In this document: positions 36,888 to 48,112 of the stretch, in pieces | Layout of the letters: each line of letters begins with the position of its first letter | Numbering within the stretch: position 1 is the first letter of the stretch | Assembly: GCA_015063485.1 (NCBI GenBank) | Contig: SVUA01000008.1 | Coordinates: 1-61,778 of the forward strand | DNA: 61,778 nucleotides | Origin: Oscillospiraceae bacterium | Lineage (GTDB): Bacteria; Bacillota; Clostridia; Oscillospirales; CAG-272 | Direction: 5' to 3' | Notes under the pieces: generated by a model | What the model was told of the DNA's origin: nothing | Database searches by the model: none | What the model saw: the letters and a program-made list of their open reading frames with translations, nothing else | Program-made: the position numbers and the translations under genes

Positions 36888-39800
36888 GTGCAAAATAATG
36901 AATTTGATTCAATAAGAATAGGTCTGGCATCTCCGGAAATGATCAGAGAGTGGTCTTACGGTGAGGTAACCAAAGCAGAGACCATTAACTATAGAACTCT
37001 GAAGCCTGAGCTTGGCGGCTTGCACTGTGAGCGTATCTTTGGTCCGACAAAGGACGGCGCGTGCGCATGCGGAAAATATAAAAATTCGCATAATAAAGAG
37101 ATCCATAAATGTGAGAAGTGCGGCGTTGACGTAACGACCAAAAAGGTTCGCCGTGAGCGCATGGGACACATCGAGCTTGCAGCTCCCGTATCTCATATAT
37201 GGTATTTTAAGGCGATCCCCTCGAGAATGGCTCTCGTTCTCAATATGTCGCCAAAGCAGCTTGAAAACGTACTTTATTTCGCAGAGTATATAGTGCTCGA
37301 CCCAGGAAAGACTGACCTTATAAAAGGAACTGTCTTAAGTCCCAAAGAGCTTGCAAGTAAGCGCGAGATGTATGGTGACGATTTCACCGTGGGAATGGGC
37401 GCAGAGGCTATAAAACAGCTTCTTGCCGAGATAAATGTTGACGAGCTTGCAGAAGAGCTTAAGAATGAGATGACTACCGCTTCCGGACAAAAGAAGATAC
37501 GCCTTATCAAGCGTCTTGAGGTTGTTGAAGCATTCCGTAAATCAGGTAACAAGCTCGAGTGGATGATACTCGATGTTGTTCCCGTGCTTCCCGCGGATCT
37601 TCGTCCTATGGTACAGCTCGACGGCGGACGTTTCGCAACGTCTGACTTGAACGAGCTTTACCGCAGAGTTATAAGCCGTAACAACCGTCTCAAAAAGCTT
37701 ATAGAGATACACGCTCCCGAGATAGTCGTACGTAACGAAAAGCGTATGCTTCAGGAAGCAGTTGACTCTTTGCTCGATAACGGACGCAGAGGTAAGCCCG
37801 TAACGGGACCCTCCAACCGTCCATTGAAGTCGCTCTCCGAGCTTCTTCGCGGTAAGCAGGGACGCTTCCGTCAGAACTTGCTTGGTAAGCGTGTTGACTA
37901 TTCGGGACGTTCGGTTATCGTCGTTGGTCCTTCTCTTAAGATCTATCAGTGCGGACTTCCCAAGGAGATGGCACTTGAGCTCTTCAAGCCTTTCGTAGTA
38001 AAGAGACTTGAGGAGATGCAGCGCGTTCCGGGAGTAAAGGACGCGCTCAAGAAGATAGAAAAGGCGCACGAGAATCCTTGTGTATGGGATGCTCTTGAGA
38101 ACGTTATCAAGGAACACCCCGTACTTCTTAACCGTGCTCCTACACTTCACAGACTTTCAATTCAGGCATTCGAGCCCGTACTCGTAGAGGGAAGAGCAAT
38201 AAAGCTCCATCCGCTCGTATGTACCGCGTTTAACGCGGACTTCGACGGAGACCAGATGCCTGTTCACCTTCCTCTTTCAGCCGAGGCGCAGGCAGAGGCA
38301 AGATTCCTTATGCTTTCCGCTAACAACCTCCTCAAGCCCATGGACGGTAGAGCTGTTGCAGTTCCTTCACAGGATATGATACTCGGTTCTTACTACTTGA
38401 CCATGGATAAGGCAGGCGAGCCGGGAGAGGGAAGAGCATTCCGCGACTTCAACGAGGCTATGATGGCTTATACGAACGGAGCGCTCGGACTTCACGCACC
38501 TATTAAGATCCGTGTTACAAATGAGATAGACGGAGTTAAGAAGACCCGACTTATCGACGCAACTCTCGGACGTTTGATCTTCAATGCTCCCATTCCTCAG
38601 GACCTCGGATTTATCGAGCGTAAAACAGAGGAAGATATGTTCGAGCTTGAGATCCAGAAGGTCGTAAAGAAGAAAGAGCTCGGACAGATGATCGACCGTT
38701 GTATCAAGAAGCACGGTTCTGCTATCTGCGCGGAAATGCTTGATAATATCAAGGAAATGGGTTATAAGTATTCGACTCAGGCTTCCTTCTCTATCTCCGT
38801 ATACGATATGACCATTCCCGCTGAAAAGAAGGGATATATCGACGCGGCACAGCAGAAGGTCGACGAGATCAATATGAACTATAACTTCGGTCTTCTCACC
38901 GACGAGGAGCGTTACAACAACGTTATCAAGGTTTGGGAAAAGACCACAAACGAGGTCACCGACGCACTTAAGCGTGGATTTGACGAGTTCAACCCGATCA
39001 AGATCATGTCTGACTCGGGAGCGCGTGGATCTATCGCGCAGATGAGACAGCTCGCAGGTATGCGTGGACTTATGTTCGCTACCAACGGTAAGACCATCGA
39101 GCTTCCTATTAAATCCAACTTCCGTGAAGGACTTAATATCCTTGAGTACTTCATGGGTGCAAAGGGTTCGCGTAAGTCGCTTTCGGATACCGCTCTTCGT
39201 ACGGCAGACTCGGGATACTTGACAAGACGTCTTGTTGACGTATCGCAGGAGGTCATAGTTCGCGAAGAGAAGTGTGACACCACCAAGGGCGCATGGGTAG
39301 AGCAGATCATCGACGAAAAGAACAACGACGTTCTTGAGCCTCTTCAGGATAGGATCGTCGGAAGATACACTATCGGTGATATCCTTGATCCCAAGACAGG
39401 TGAAGTTATCGTTGCTGACGACGAGATGATCTCCGAGGAGCAGGCAAACGCTATCGTTGCCGCAGGCATCGAAAAGGTATATATCCGTACTGTAATTCAG
39501 TGTCATGCTAAGCATGGTATCTGCGCTCACTGTTACGGAGCAGACCTTGCTTCCGGTAAGCCCGTTAAGATCGGTGAAGCTGTCGGTATCATCGCGGCTC
39601 AGTCCATCGGTGAACCCGGTACACAGCTTACGATGCGTACCTTCCACTCGGGAGGTGTCGCGGGATCTGACATTACGCAGGGTCTTCCCAGAGTTGAAGA
39701 GCTCTTCGAGGCGAGAACCCCGAAGAAGACATCTGTTCTTGCAGAGACAGACGGAAGCGTTCAGAATATCGAGCAGGGAGATATCCCCAACACTTACGTT

Positions 39801-40475
39801 ATCGATATCATGAACGAGCAGGGCGAGATGATCCGCCACAGCGTACCTTTCGGTAAGCGTGTGATGGTATCTATCGGTCAGGAGATCCATAAGGGAGACG
39901 CAATGACCGACGGTAATAAAGCTCCTTCGGATATCATGAAGATATTCGACGATCCTAACGATCCTAACAGTCGTGAATATCTTGATAAGGTATATGAGTA
40001 TATCATCAAGGAAATTCAGAAGGTATACCGTTCGCAGTCTTGTAACGTTAACGATAAGCATATTGAGATCATTGCCCGTCAGATGACGAGAAAGATCCGT
40101 ATTTCCGATAACGGAGACACCGATCTGCTCGTGGATTCGCTTGTTGATATGCTCGACTTTGAAGAAGAGAACAACAAGATAAAGGCAAGACAGGATGCTG
40201 GCGAGAACGTAAGAATGGCAGAAGGAAAGCCCGTTCTTCTCGGAATCACCAAGGCGTCCTTGCAGACCGAATCCTTCATGTCTGCGGCGTCCTTCCAGGA
40301 GACCACCAAGGTTCTTACCGAGGCGGCAATTCGCGGAAAGGTCGACCACTTGCGCGGACTCAAGGAGAACGTTATCATCGGTAAGCTGATCCCCGCGGGA
40401 ACAGGTATGAAATGCTATAATAACGTAAGCGTTGTTAAGGAAGAGACCGCAACTGAAGAAGCAGTAGCGGAGTAA
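36888..40475 (+). CDS. rpoC: RNA polymerase beta-prime subunit
   Basis: 1195 residues. It shows the N-terminal zinc site CACGKYKN...HKCEKCGVD (~59-77), the catalytic [14 protein letters not shown] (metal-binding aspartates), the bridge-helix/trigger-loop region [22 protein letters not shown], and the second zinc site C...HGICAHCYG. It completes the active site of RNA polymerase with RpoB. The start is GTG 36888 with AAGGAG upstream; a nearby ATG at 36898 is out of frame. It lies 15 nt after rpoB and ends at a strong terminator. Confidence 0.97.
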   Translation: MQNNEFDSIRIGLASPEMIREWSYGEVTKAETINYRTLKPELGGLHCERIFGPTKDGACACGKYKNSHNKEIHKCEKCGVDVTTKKVRRERMGHIELAAPVSHIWYFKAIPSRMALVLNMSPKQLENVLYFAEYIVLDPGKTDLIKGTVLSPKELASKREMYGDDFTVGMGAEAIKQLLAEINVDELAEELKNEMTTASGQKKIRLIKRLEVVEAFRKSGNKLEWMILDVVPVLPADLRPMVQLDGGRFATSDLNELYRRVISRNNRLKKLIEIHAPEIVVRNEKRMLQEAVDSLLDNGRRGKPVTGPSNRPLKSLSELLRGKQGRFRQNLLGKRVDYSGRSVIVVGPSLKIYQCGLPKEMALELFKPFVVKRLEEMQRVPGVKDALKKIEKAHENPCVWDALENVIKEHPVLLNRAPTLHRLSIQAFEPVLVEGRAIKLHPLVCTAFNADFDGDQMPVHLPLSAEAQAEARFLMLSANNLLKPMDGRAVAVPSQDMILGSYYLTMDKAGEPGEGRAFRDFNEAMMAYTNGALGLHAPIKIRVTNEIDGVKKTRLIDATLGRLIFNAPIPQDLGFIERKTEEDMFELEIQKVVKKKELGQMIDRCIKKHGSAICAEMLDNIKEMGYKYSTQASFSISVYDMTIPAEKKGYIDAAQQKVDEINMNYNFGLLTDEERYNNVIKVWEKTTNEVTDALKRGFDEFNPIKIMSDSGARGSIAQMRQLAGMRGLMFATNGKTIELPIKSNFREGLNILEYFMGAKGSRKSLSDTALRTADSGYLTRRLVDVSQEVIVREEKCDTTKGAWVEQIIDEKNNDVLEPLQDRIVGRYTIGDILDPKTGEVIVADDEMISEEQANAIVAAGIEKVYIRTVIQCHAKHGICAHCYGADLASGKPVKIGEAVGIIAAQSIGEPGTQLTMRTFHSGGVAGSDITQGLPRVEELFEARTPKKTSVLAETDGSVQNIEQGDIPNTYVIDIMNEQGEMIRHSVPFGKRVMVSIGQEIHKGDAMTDGNKAPSDIMKIFDDPNDPNSREYLDKVYEYIIKEIQKVYRSQSCNVNDKHIEIIARQMTRKIRISDNGDTDLLVDSLVDMLDFEEENNKIKARQDAGENVRMAEGKPVLLGITKASLQTESFMSAASFQETTKVLTEAAIRGKVDHLRGLKENVIIGKLIPAGTGMKCYNNVSVVKEETATEEAVAE

Positions 40476-40500
40476 TTCTTCTAAAATATTATACAAATTT

Positions 40501-40529
40501 CGGCAGAGACCTTGTGTCTCTGCCGATTT
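40501..40529 (+). terminator. Terminator of rpoBC
   Basis: CGGCAGAGAC-CTTGT-GTCTCTGCCG, a perfect 10-bp stem, then ATTTTGT. This separates rpoBC from the downstream genes. Confidence 0.9.
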
Positions 40530-40639
40530 TGTGCTATAATGAATTGGGTGATGAATATGGAAAATAACTTTGCGAAAAGATGTAATAAACCTTACGCATT
40601 TATAATACAAATGCGAAACTTGCGATAAAAGGAGAAGTT

Positions 40640-41020
40640 ATGAATAAGGCAAAAAAGTTTATTTGTCCCGTTATATTTGCGTTTATCTGTGTTTTGTGTT
40701 TCTTTGTACTGTTCACAATAATTCTTGAAGATGCAGGTATGGGCGGTGCAGTTATTGCGCTGGGAGTCATAATACTTTTGTTAGTTGTCATTATCCCATG
40801 CTATTGCTTTATATACAGCAAGAAACTTTTGTTTGCAGAGAAAAGAAAATATCTGTTTACATTTTATAATTCTTTTGTTTTGACTATGTTTTATCTTCTT
40901 CCATTGTGCACAGAAGGAGAAACGTATATTTATAGTCTGATCCTTTTTTTGTGGGTAGAATGGTGGAGTGTGTTACCTTTGTTCATATATAGAAAAGCAG
41001 ATAAGACCTCGACAGAATAA
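40640..41020 (+). CDS. Small integral membrane protein, unknown function
   Basis: 126 residues with about four hydrophobic segments: ~8-28, ~35-58, ~72-88 and ~95-115. The start is charged (MNKAKKF) and the end polar (RKADKTSTE). I recognise no family. The ribosome site AAAGGAGAAG precedes ATG 40640. It lies between the rpoBC terminator and the convergent eno gene. Its last codons and stop fall inside the next terminator hairpin. A -10-like TATAAT at 40535-40540 might be its promoter, but no good -35 box goes with it. Confidence 0.65.
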   Translation: MNKAKKFICPVIFAFICVLCFFVLFTIILEDAGMGGAVIALGVIILLLVVIIPCYCFIYSKKLLFAEKRKYLFTFYNSFVLTMFYLLPLCTEGETYIYSLILFLWVEWWSVLPLFIYRKADKTSTE

Positions 41021-41036
41021 ACTGTCGAGGTCTTAT
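41003..41036. terminator. Convergent hairpin terminator overlapping a coding end
   Basis: AAGACCTCGACAG (41003-41015) pairs perfectly with CTGTCGAGGTCTT; the loop contains the TAA stop of the membrane protein. It lies between that gene and the end of eno on the other strand and could serve both. The U-tract is poor on either side. Confidence 0.7.
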
Positions 41037-41081
41037 CATTCTTACGAGAAGCAGATTTGTTCGTGCTTTTTTGTGTTACTA

Positions 41082-42407
<1,326 letters not shown>

Positions 42408-42457
42408 CTACTTCCTTTTCTTTTTACTCTGTCACGTTAAATTGTTGAAATTCAAAG

Positions 42458-42734
42458 AAATTGCGGTTTTTCGAGCAGTATGTTCGCACTAATTCGAGGC
42501 TCCCTTGTGTAAAGCTTCCGCAAGCGGAGTCGAGTTTGCGGAGCAAACGTCGAGGAGCTGACGACGAAGTCGGGTGAGGGATTGTTCTTTTGAAAATGTT
42601 ACTTTTACAATCCCTCCGTCATTTTCTTGCGAAAATGCCACCTCCCTTTACACAAGGGAGGCTTTGGTGAAAATCGCTTCATTCGTGCTTTACCGTTTCG
42701 CCAAATCAAACTGTTAGACAAATCAAAATTTGAA
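42458..42734 (+). repeat. Dispersed TIR element, copy 7 (277 bp, type C interior)
   Basis: The left end is AAATTGCGGTTTTTCGAGCAG and the right end TAGACAAATCAAAATTTGAA. The interior has a long inverted repeat, GCCTCCCTTGTGTAAA-type arms (GGCTCCCTTGTGTAAAG near the left, CTTTACACAAGGGAGGC near the right), and nested AAGCTTCCGC-type palindromes. The subterminal stretch TTCATTCGTGCTTTACCG is shared in form with copies 3, 4, 5 and 8. It lies in the 443-nt gap between divergent eno and the LysM-GH18 gene. Confidence 0.8.
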
Positions 42735-42790
42735 TTTTCAATTACATTCTTGACAGAGTTTTTGTGATTTTAGTATATCCTTCATATCGG

Positions 42791-42817
42791 AAATATATTC
42801 CCACGCGCGCATATACT
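42791..42817 (+). promoter_or_regulatory. Possible mother-cell (sigma-E-like) promoter
   Basis: AAATAT (42791-42796), 13 nt, then CATATACT (42810-42817). This resembles the sigma-E pattern (ATATT, 13-15 nt, CATACAxT). The gene product is of a family that is sigma-E controlled in Bacillus. A sigma-A-like TTGACA lies further upstream (about 42750), so this is only a candidate. Confidence 0.4.
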
Positions 42818-42844
42818 GTATAAAGAAATAAAAGGAGGAAGGTT

Positions 42845-44143
42845 ATGATAATTTACAGAGTAAACAGAGGAGACAGCTTATACACTATCGCCCGCCGTTT
42901 TGGAACGAGTGCGCAGATCCTTGCGCGTGATAACGAAATAAATGACCCGCGCTCGCTCGTCGTTGGACAAAAGCTGTTGATATTTGAACCTCGTCAGACT
43001 TATACCGTGCGTCGCGGAGATAATTTGTATTCGATAGCGCAACAGTTTGGCGTGAGCGTAAATTCTCTGCTTCGAAACAACACCTTTTTGGGAGGAAGAA
43101 ATACGCTTGAGGCAGGTCAGGTGCTTACGGTGATTCCGGAAGATACAACGTATTCAAAGGAGATATCAACAAACGTTTACGTTTATCCCAACATAGACCG
43201 TGATATTTTGAGAAGAACACTGCCGTATCTTACTTATATGACCGTTTTTACATATGGCATAGAAGAGGACGGAGAGCTTATAGAAATAGACGACGATGAA
43301 GTGATCGAACTTGCGCGTGAGTACGGTGTAGCTCCTGTGATGCTCGTCGCAACGCTTGGCGAGAACGGGAAATTTTCGAGTGCTGTCGCGGAGCGAGTGC
43401 TTGGAGACGTTGACGTGCGAAATACGCTTATAGAGGAAATAGTTATGACGCTTTCGAGAAAGCGTTATGTAGGCGTGGATATTGATTTTGAGTATATCCC
43501 AGCCGAATATGCTGACGCGTACGCGCAATTTATACGCGCTTTGAAGGCAAGGCTTGAGCCTCTCGGTTTCTCGGTCTTTGTTTCGCTCTCGCCAAAGACG
43601 TCGGACACCCAAGAGGGACTTCTTTACGAGGGGCACGATTACGCGGCTCTTGGCGAAGCTGCCGACAGGGCGTTTCTTATGACGTACGAATGGGGATACA
43701 CCTACGGACCTCCAATGGCGGTATCTCCGTTTAACAAGGTTGAAGAGGTCGTACAATATGCCGTTTCGAGAATACCCAATGAAAAGCTCGTTTTAGGAGT
43801 ACCAAACTACGGATATAATTGGAAGTTACCATTTATTCAAGGCGAGAGCCGCGCGTATTCGATAGGAAATACGCAAGCGGTAGAACTTGCAAGAGAAAAG
43901 AGGGCGGCTATAGAATTTGACGAGACTGCCGCAGCACCCTATTTCAATTATTATGACCGCGTAAACGGAAGTGCAGAGGAGCACGAGGTCTGGTTTGAGG
44001 ACGCAGACAGTATAGCGTCGCTTATAAGTCTTGTTGAAGAATACGGACTTGACGGTATCGGCGTATGGAACGGGACGAGATGGTTCGCACCTCTTTGGCA
44101 GGTGATAAACGCCACGTATCCGATAAGGAAGATATTCAGATAA
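42845..44143 (+). CDS. Spore cortex-type glycosidase, two LysM and GH18 domains (SleL/YaaH-like)
   Basis: 432 residues. Two LysM repeats at ~2-47 (YRVNRGDSLYTIARRFGTSAQIL) and ~51-98 (YTVRRGDNLYSIAQQFGVSVNSL) are followed by a GH18 barrel (~105-425). The barrel carries the catalytic motif GVDIDFEYI, with the acid Glu at ~217, and late signatures LVLGVPNYGYNW and YGLDGIGVWNG. SleL/YaaH enzymes degrade cortex peptidoglycan during germination and are laid down on spores without a signal peptide; none is seen here either. This supports sporulation in the host. A good ribosome site (AAAGGAGGAAGG) precedes it. Confidence 0.88.
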   Translation: MIIYRVNRGDSLYTIARRFGTSAQILARDNEINDPRSLVVGQKLLIFEPRQTYTVRRGDNLYSIAQQFGVSVNSLLRNNTFLGGRNTLEAGQVLTVIPEDTTYSKEISTNVYVYPNIDRDILRRTLPYLTYMTVFTYGIEEDGELIEIDDDEVIELAREYGVAPVMLVATLGENGKFSSAVAERVLGDVDVRNTLIEEIVMTLSRKRYVGVDIDFEYIPAEYADAYAQFIRALKARLEPLGFSVFVSLSPKTSDTQEGLLYEGHDYAALGEAADRAFLMTYEWGYTYGPPMAVSPFNKVEEVVQYAVSRIPNEKLVLGVPNYGYNWKLPFIQGESRAYSIGNTQAVELAREKRAAIEFDETAAAPYFNYYDRVNGSAEEHEVWFEDADSIASLISLVEEYGLDGIGVWNGTRWFAPLWQVINATYPIRKIFR

Positions 44144-44223
44144 ACATTTTTTTAAATAATGTGATAATAACATAGCAGGGCAGGGAGTTTAAACGCCTTG
44201 CCTTGTTCTTTGCAGGGGGTAAC

Positions 44224-44681
44224 AAATTGCGGTTTGTCGGTGAGAAGTTAACCGTAGTTAACTTCTCACCTCCGTCAACGCGAGTTGCAAAGCAACTCGG
44301 TCAACAACTCGTATTCGTAAAACAACTCCGAGTTGTTGCGGTTGCGTCCCGCAAATTTGCTACGCAAAACCGATTTGTTGCGTCGAGGAGTTTGAAATAT
44401 TGAAATGGCGAGATTAAAAGTGAACGATTAGAGCCAGAGGCTTCTCCAGCGGAGAAGCTGTCACCGAAGGTGACTGATGAGGAGAGCAAATTACATATAA
44501 ACTAAATAGCGATCTCCTCATCCGTCTTTTGCTTCTCAAAATCCACCCAATGTCCGACTTGTCGGACTTGGCTGTTGCTTGCAACAAGATTCTCACGCTG
44601 GAGAAGGCTATTGGTGCGAATCGTTTCATTTGTGCTTTGCCATTTTGTTAAATCTAACGCACCGATAAATCAAAATTTGAA
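44224..44681 (+). repeat. Dispersed TIR element, copy 4 (458 bp, type B with extra left module)
   Basis: Ends AAATTGCGGTTTGTCGG and CCGATAAATCAAAATTTGAA. From ~44393 to the right end it is nearly the same as copy 3. Between the left end and that point lie ~150 extra bases made of palindromes: TGAGAAGTTAACCGTAGTTAACTTCTCA, CGAGTTGCAAAGCAACTCG and CAACTCGT..repeats. It lies in the 785-nt gap before pckG. The remainder holds AT-rich DNA (44682-44856) without a clear signal and a possible weak hairpin after the GH18 gene (44175-44205). Confidence 0.82.
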
Positions 44682-44856
44682 ATCGTATACCAAACAAACT
44701 AAAACAAAAAATGTTAATAAAATGTAACCTTTGTGATTTACCACTTGCAAAATGAGAAAAAATATATTAAAATATAAAATGGGGTAAGTTGGAATTCTAA
44801 TAGACGTTTTCGAAAAATGATTTTTCTGAAAAAATTTTCAAAATTTCACAAATCCA

Positions 44857-44885
44857 TTGACAATGCTTTTTAAAGCAAGTATAAT
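44857..44885 (+). promoter_or_regulatory. Promoter of pckG
   Basis: TTGACA (44857-44862), 17 nt, TATAAT (44880-44885). A short ~40-nt leader follows, with AGAGGAGAAA before the ATG. Confidence 0.92.
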
Positions 44886-44928
44886 AACAGTGAAAAAATT
44901 TATATTAAAATAAAGAGGAGAAAGAAAC

Positions 44929-46716
44929 ATGACCAACAACAAGTACGTTCTCACATGGATCGACGAGATGGCTGAAATGACAAAGCCTGACAAGATCGTT
45001 TGGATCGACGGAAGCGAAGAACAGGCAGAGGCTCTGCGCGCAGAGGCTTGCTCAACGGGCGAGATGATCAAGCTCAATCAAGAGCTTCTCCCCAACTGCT
45101 ACCTTCACAGAACCGCTGTCAACGACGTAGCGCGTGTAGAGGGCAGAACCTTTATCTGCACTTCCAAAAAGGAAGATGCGGGCAACATCAACAACTGGAT
45201 GGATCCCAAGGAGTGCTATGAAAAGCTTTCCAAGCTTTACAAGGGCTCTATGAAGGGAAGAACTATGTACGTTATTCCTTACTCCATGAGTATCGTAGGC
45301 TCTCCTTTCGCTAAGTACGGAATCGAGCTTACCGACTCTATCTACGTCGTTCTCAACATGCTTATCATGACTCGAGTAGGAACTAACGTTCTTGAGGCTC
45401 TCGGTGAGAGCGGAGACTTTATCAAGGGTCTTCACGCAAGAGCTGATATCGACGAAGAGAACCGTTACATCTGCCATTTCCCCGAGGACAACACCATCTG
45501 GTCGGTCAACTCCGGCTACGGCGGAAACGTTCTTCTCGGTAAGAAGTGCTTCGCTCTTCGTATCGCTTCCTACCTCGGACGTAAAGAGGGTTGGATGGCA
45601 GAGCATATGCTCATTCTCGGAGTAGAGTATCCTAACGGCGATACAAAGTACATCTGCGCAGCATTCCCCTCCGCTTGCGGTAAGACCAACCTCGCAATGC
45701 TCATTCCGCCTGAATTCCTTAAGAATAAGGGCTACAAGGTATGGTGCGTAGGCGACGATATCGCATGGCTCCGCGTCGGTGAGGACGGAAGACTTTGGGC
45801 AGTTAACCCCGAAAACGGATTCTTTGGCGTTGCTCCCGGAACAAACCTTAACTCCAACCCCAACGCTCTTTACACCACAATGAAGGATACCATCTTCACC
45901 AACGTTGTTCACAACCTTGACAACAACACTGTTTGGTGGGAAGGTCTTGACAAGAATCCTCCTACGAATGCAATCGACTGGAAGGGCAACGTTTGGGATT
46001 GCACTAAGTACAACAAGGCAGATAAATCTACCTGCGGCGCTCACCCCAACAGCCGCTTTACCGCAAAGGCTACCAACTGTCCCTGCCTCTCTAGCGAGTT
46101 CAATAATCCCGCAGGCGTTCCGATCTCCGCTATCGTATTCGGCGGACGCAGAGCAAAGACCGCTCCTCTGGTTTACCAGTCTACCTCTTGGCAGAATGGC
46201 GCGTTCGTTGGTTCTATCATGGCTTCCGAGACGACCGCAGCGGCAGCAGGTGCTGTCGGCGTAGTTCGCCGCGACCCCATGGCTATGCGTCCCTTCGTTG
46301 GTTACGATATGGGTGACTACTGGGCACATTGGCTCAAGATGGGCACGACCATTCCTCATGCTCCCAAGATATTCCACGTAAACTGGTTCCGTACCGATGA
46401 CAACGGAAACTTCATCTGGCCCGGCTTTGGCGACAACATGAGAGTTCTTCTCTGGATACTCGACCGTTGCGAAGGCAAGGTTGGCGCGGATATCACTCCT
46501 ATCGGTTACGTACCTCATGCAGAAGATATCAACATTGAGGGTCTCAATGATGTTACTCTTGATACTATCAAGGAGCTTCTCACCGTTGACGTAGATTCTT
46601 GGCTCGCTGATGTTGAGAACATCAAGGAGTTCTACGCACAGGTCGGAGAAAGAGTTCCTGAGACTATGTACGACGAGCTTGCTGCTCTTGAAGCAAGACT
46701 TAACGCTGCAAAGTAA
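44929..46716 (+). CDS. pckG: Phosphoenolpyruvate carboxykinase (GTP)
   Basis: 595 residues, the size of GTP-dependent enzymes (ATP-type ones are ~530). SMSIVGSPFAKYGIELTDS, the kinase-1a loop FPSACGKTNLAML, GDDIAWLRVGEDG and PISAIVFGGRRAKTAPLV are characteristic of the GTP family. It interconverts oxaloacetate and PEP with GTP/GDP. In fermenting anaerobes it often runs towards oxaloacetate, conserving energy; that direction is inference. Codon use is very biased towards preferred codons, like the ribosomal genes nearby, suggesting high expression. Monocistronic. Confidence 0.95.
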   Translation: MTNNKYVLTWIDEMAEMTKPDKIVWIDGSEEQAEALRAEACSTGEMIKLNQELLPNCYLHRTAVNDVARVEGRTFICTSKKEDAGNINNWMDPKECYEKLSKLYKGSMKGRTMYVIPYSMSIVGSPFAKYGIELTDSIYVVLNMLIMTRVGTNVLEALGESGDFIKGLHARADIDEENRYICHFPEDNTIWSVNSGYGGNVLLGKKCFALRIASYLGRKEGWMAEHMLILGVEYPNGDTKYICAAFPSACGKTNLAMLIPPEFLKNKGYKVWCVGDDIAWLRVGEDGRLWAVNPENGFFGVAPGTNLNSNPNALYTTMKDTIFTNVVHNLDNNTVWWEGLDKNPPTNAIDWKGNVWDCTKYNKADKSTCGAHPNSRFTAKATNCPCLSSEFNNPAGVPISAIVFGGRRAKTAPLVYQSTSWQNGAFVGSIMASETTAAAAGAVGVVRRDPMAMRPFVGYDMGDYWAHWLKMGTTIPHAPKIFHVNWFRTDDNGNFIWPGFGDNMRVLLWILDRCEGKVGADITPIGYVPHAEDINIEGLNDVTLDTIKELLTVDVDSWLADVENIKEFYAQVGERVPETMYDELAALEARLNAAK

Positions 46717-46745
46717 TCGTATATAAAAATATATACAAAAAGATA

Positions 46746-46786
46746 AAAAATCAGAGCAGGTTCATTGAATCTGCTCTGATTTTTTG
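46746..46786 (+). terminator. Terminator of pckG
   Basis: AAAAAATCAGAGCAG and CTGCTCTGATTTTTT pair perfectly around an 11-nt loop. The A and T runs suggest it can work in both directions. Confidence 0.93.
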
Positions 46787-46887
46787 CGGAAATTTGTCAA
46801 ATATACATAAAAGTGAACTAAAGTTTTGCTCAAAATATCTAACAAATTGTGAAAAACGGAGAAATTTTCGCTCAAAAATATTGATTC

Positions 46888-46916
46888 TTGACAAATGGAG
46901 AAGAGAATGGTATAAT
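46888..46916 (+). promoter_or_regulatory. Promoter of the rpsL-rpsG-fusA-tuf operon
   Basis: TTGACA (46888-46893), 17 nt, TATAAT (46911-46916). The ~105-nt leader includes the hairpin CAGATATGCGC/GCGCATCTG (46961-46985). The 310-nt gap after pckG holds only its terminator, AT-rich DNA and this promoter with its leader. Confidence 0.92.
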
Positions 46917-47026
46917 ATACTGTGACCGTTTGCGGACATTTCGCGATCGGCGTGAAAATGACAGATATGCGCAATAGCGCATCTGTAAATAAACATTAAA
47001 TTTGCAAGAAGGAGGAAAAAGGAAGA

Positions 47027-47443
47027 ATGCCAACTTTCAATCAGCTTGTCAAGCAGGGTCGTCAGGATAAGGTCTACAAGTCAAAGGCTCCTGTACTTCA
47101 GAAGGGCTTTAACTCGTTGAACAACGCTATGACGAACCAGTCTTCTCCTCAAAAGAGAGGCGTTTGCACAAAGGTCTCGACCACCAGCCCTAAGAAGCCT
47201 AACTCCGCGCTCCGTAAGATCGCAAGAGTAAGACTTACCAACGGACTTGATGCGACGACCTACATTCCCGGTATCGGACATAACCTTCAGGAGCACTCGG
47301 TCGTTCTCATCAGAGGCGGACGTGTACGTGACCTGCCTGGTGTACGTTACCACATCATCCGCGGTACGCTTGACGCACAGGGCGTTGCAAACCGTAACCA
47401 GAGCCGTTCCAAGTACGGCGCAAAGAGACCGAAGAAGAAGTAA
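47027..47443 (+). CDS. rpsL: Ribosomal protein S12
   Basis: 138 residues. It shows the Gram-positive-type insertion near residue 30 ([18 protein letters not shown]) and the conserved decoding-centre loops [13 protein letters not shown] and [14 protein letters not shown]12 contacts the A-site codon-anticodon helix. The second loop has Arg at residue 101, where the usual residue is Lys (E. coli K87 and Mycobacterium K88 equivalent); the Lys pair in the first loop is unchanged. First gene of the str operon. Confidence 0.97.
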   Translation: MPTFNQLVKQGRQDKVYKSKAPVLQKGFNSLNNAMTNQSSPQKRGVCTKVSTTSPKKPNSALRKIARVRLTNGLDATTYIPGIGHNLQEHSVVLIRGGRVRDLPGVRYHIIRGTLDAQGVANRNQSRSKYGAKRPKKK

Positions 47444-47567
47444 TCGGTCAAAAGAAGAGGTAGAAAGCAAATTGAGCCGCATGACGAGTTCGCGTAGATT
47501 TAATGTTTATTTACACGGCCGCCGCGCGCTAACAGAACAATGCTTTTGAGTACCTATGATTTCATAA

Positions 47568-48062
<495 letters not shown>

Positions 48063-48112
48063 TCTGTCATTAACTACAACCGAATAAACGTATAAAGTTA
48101 AGGAGAAGATTA

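Noticed and set aside
40535-40540. TATAAT after the rpoBC terminator as promoter of the small membrane protein
   Set aside because: No acceptable -35 box at 16-18 nt; the upstream bases are the terminator stem. Left unassigned.
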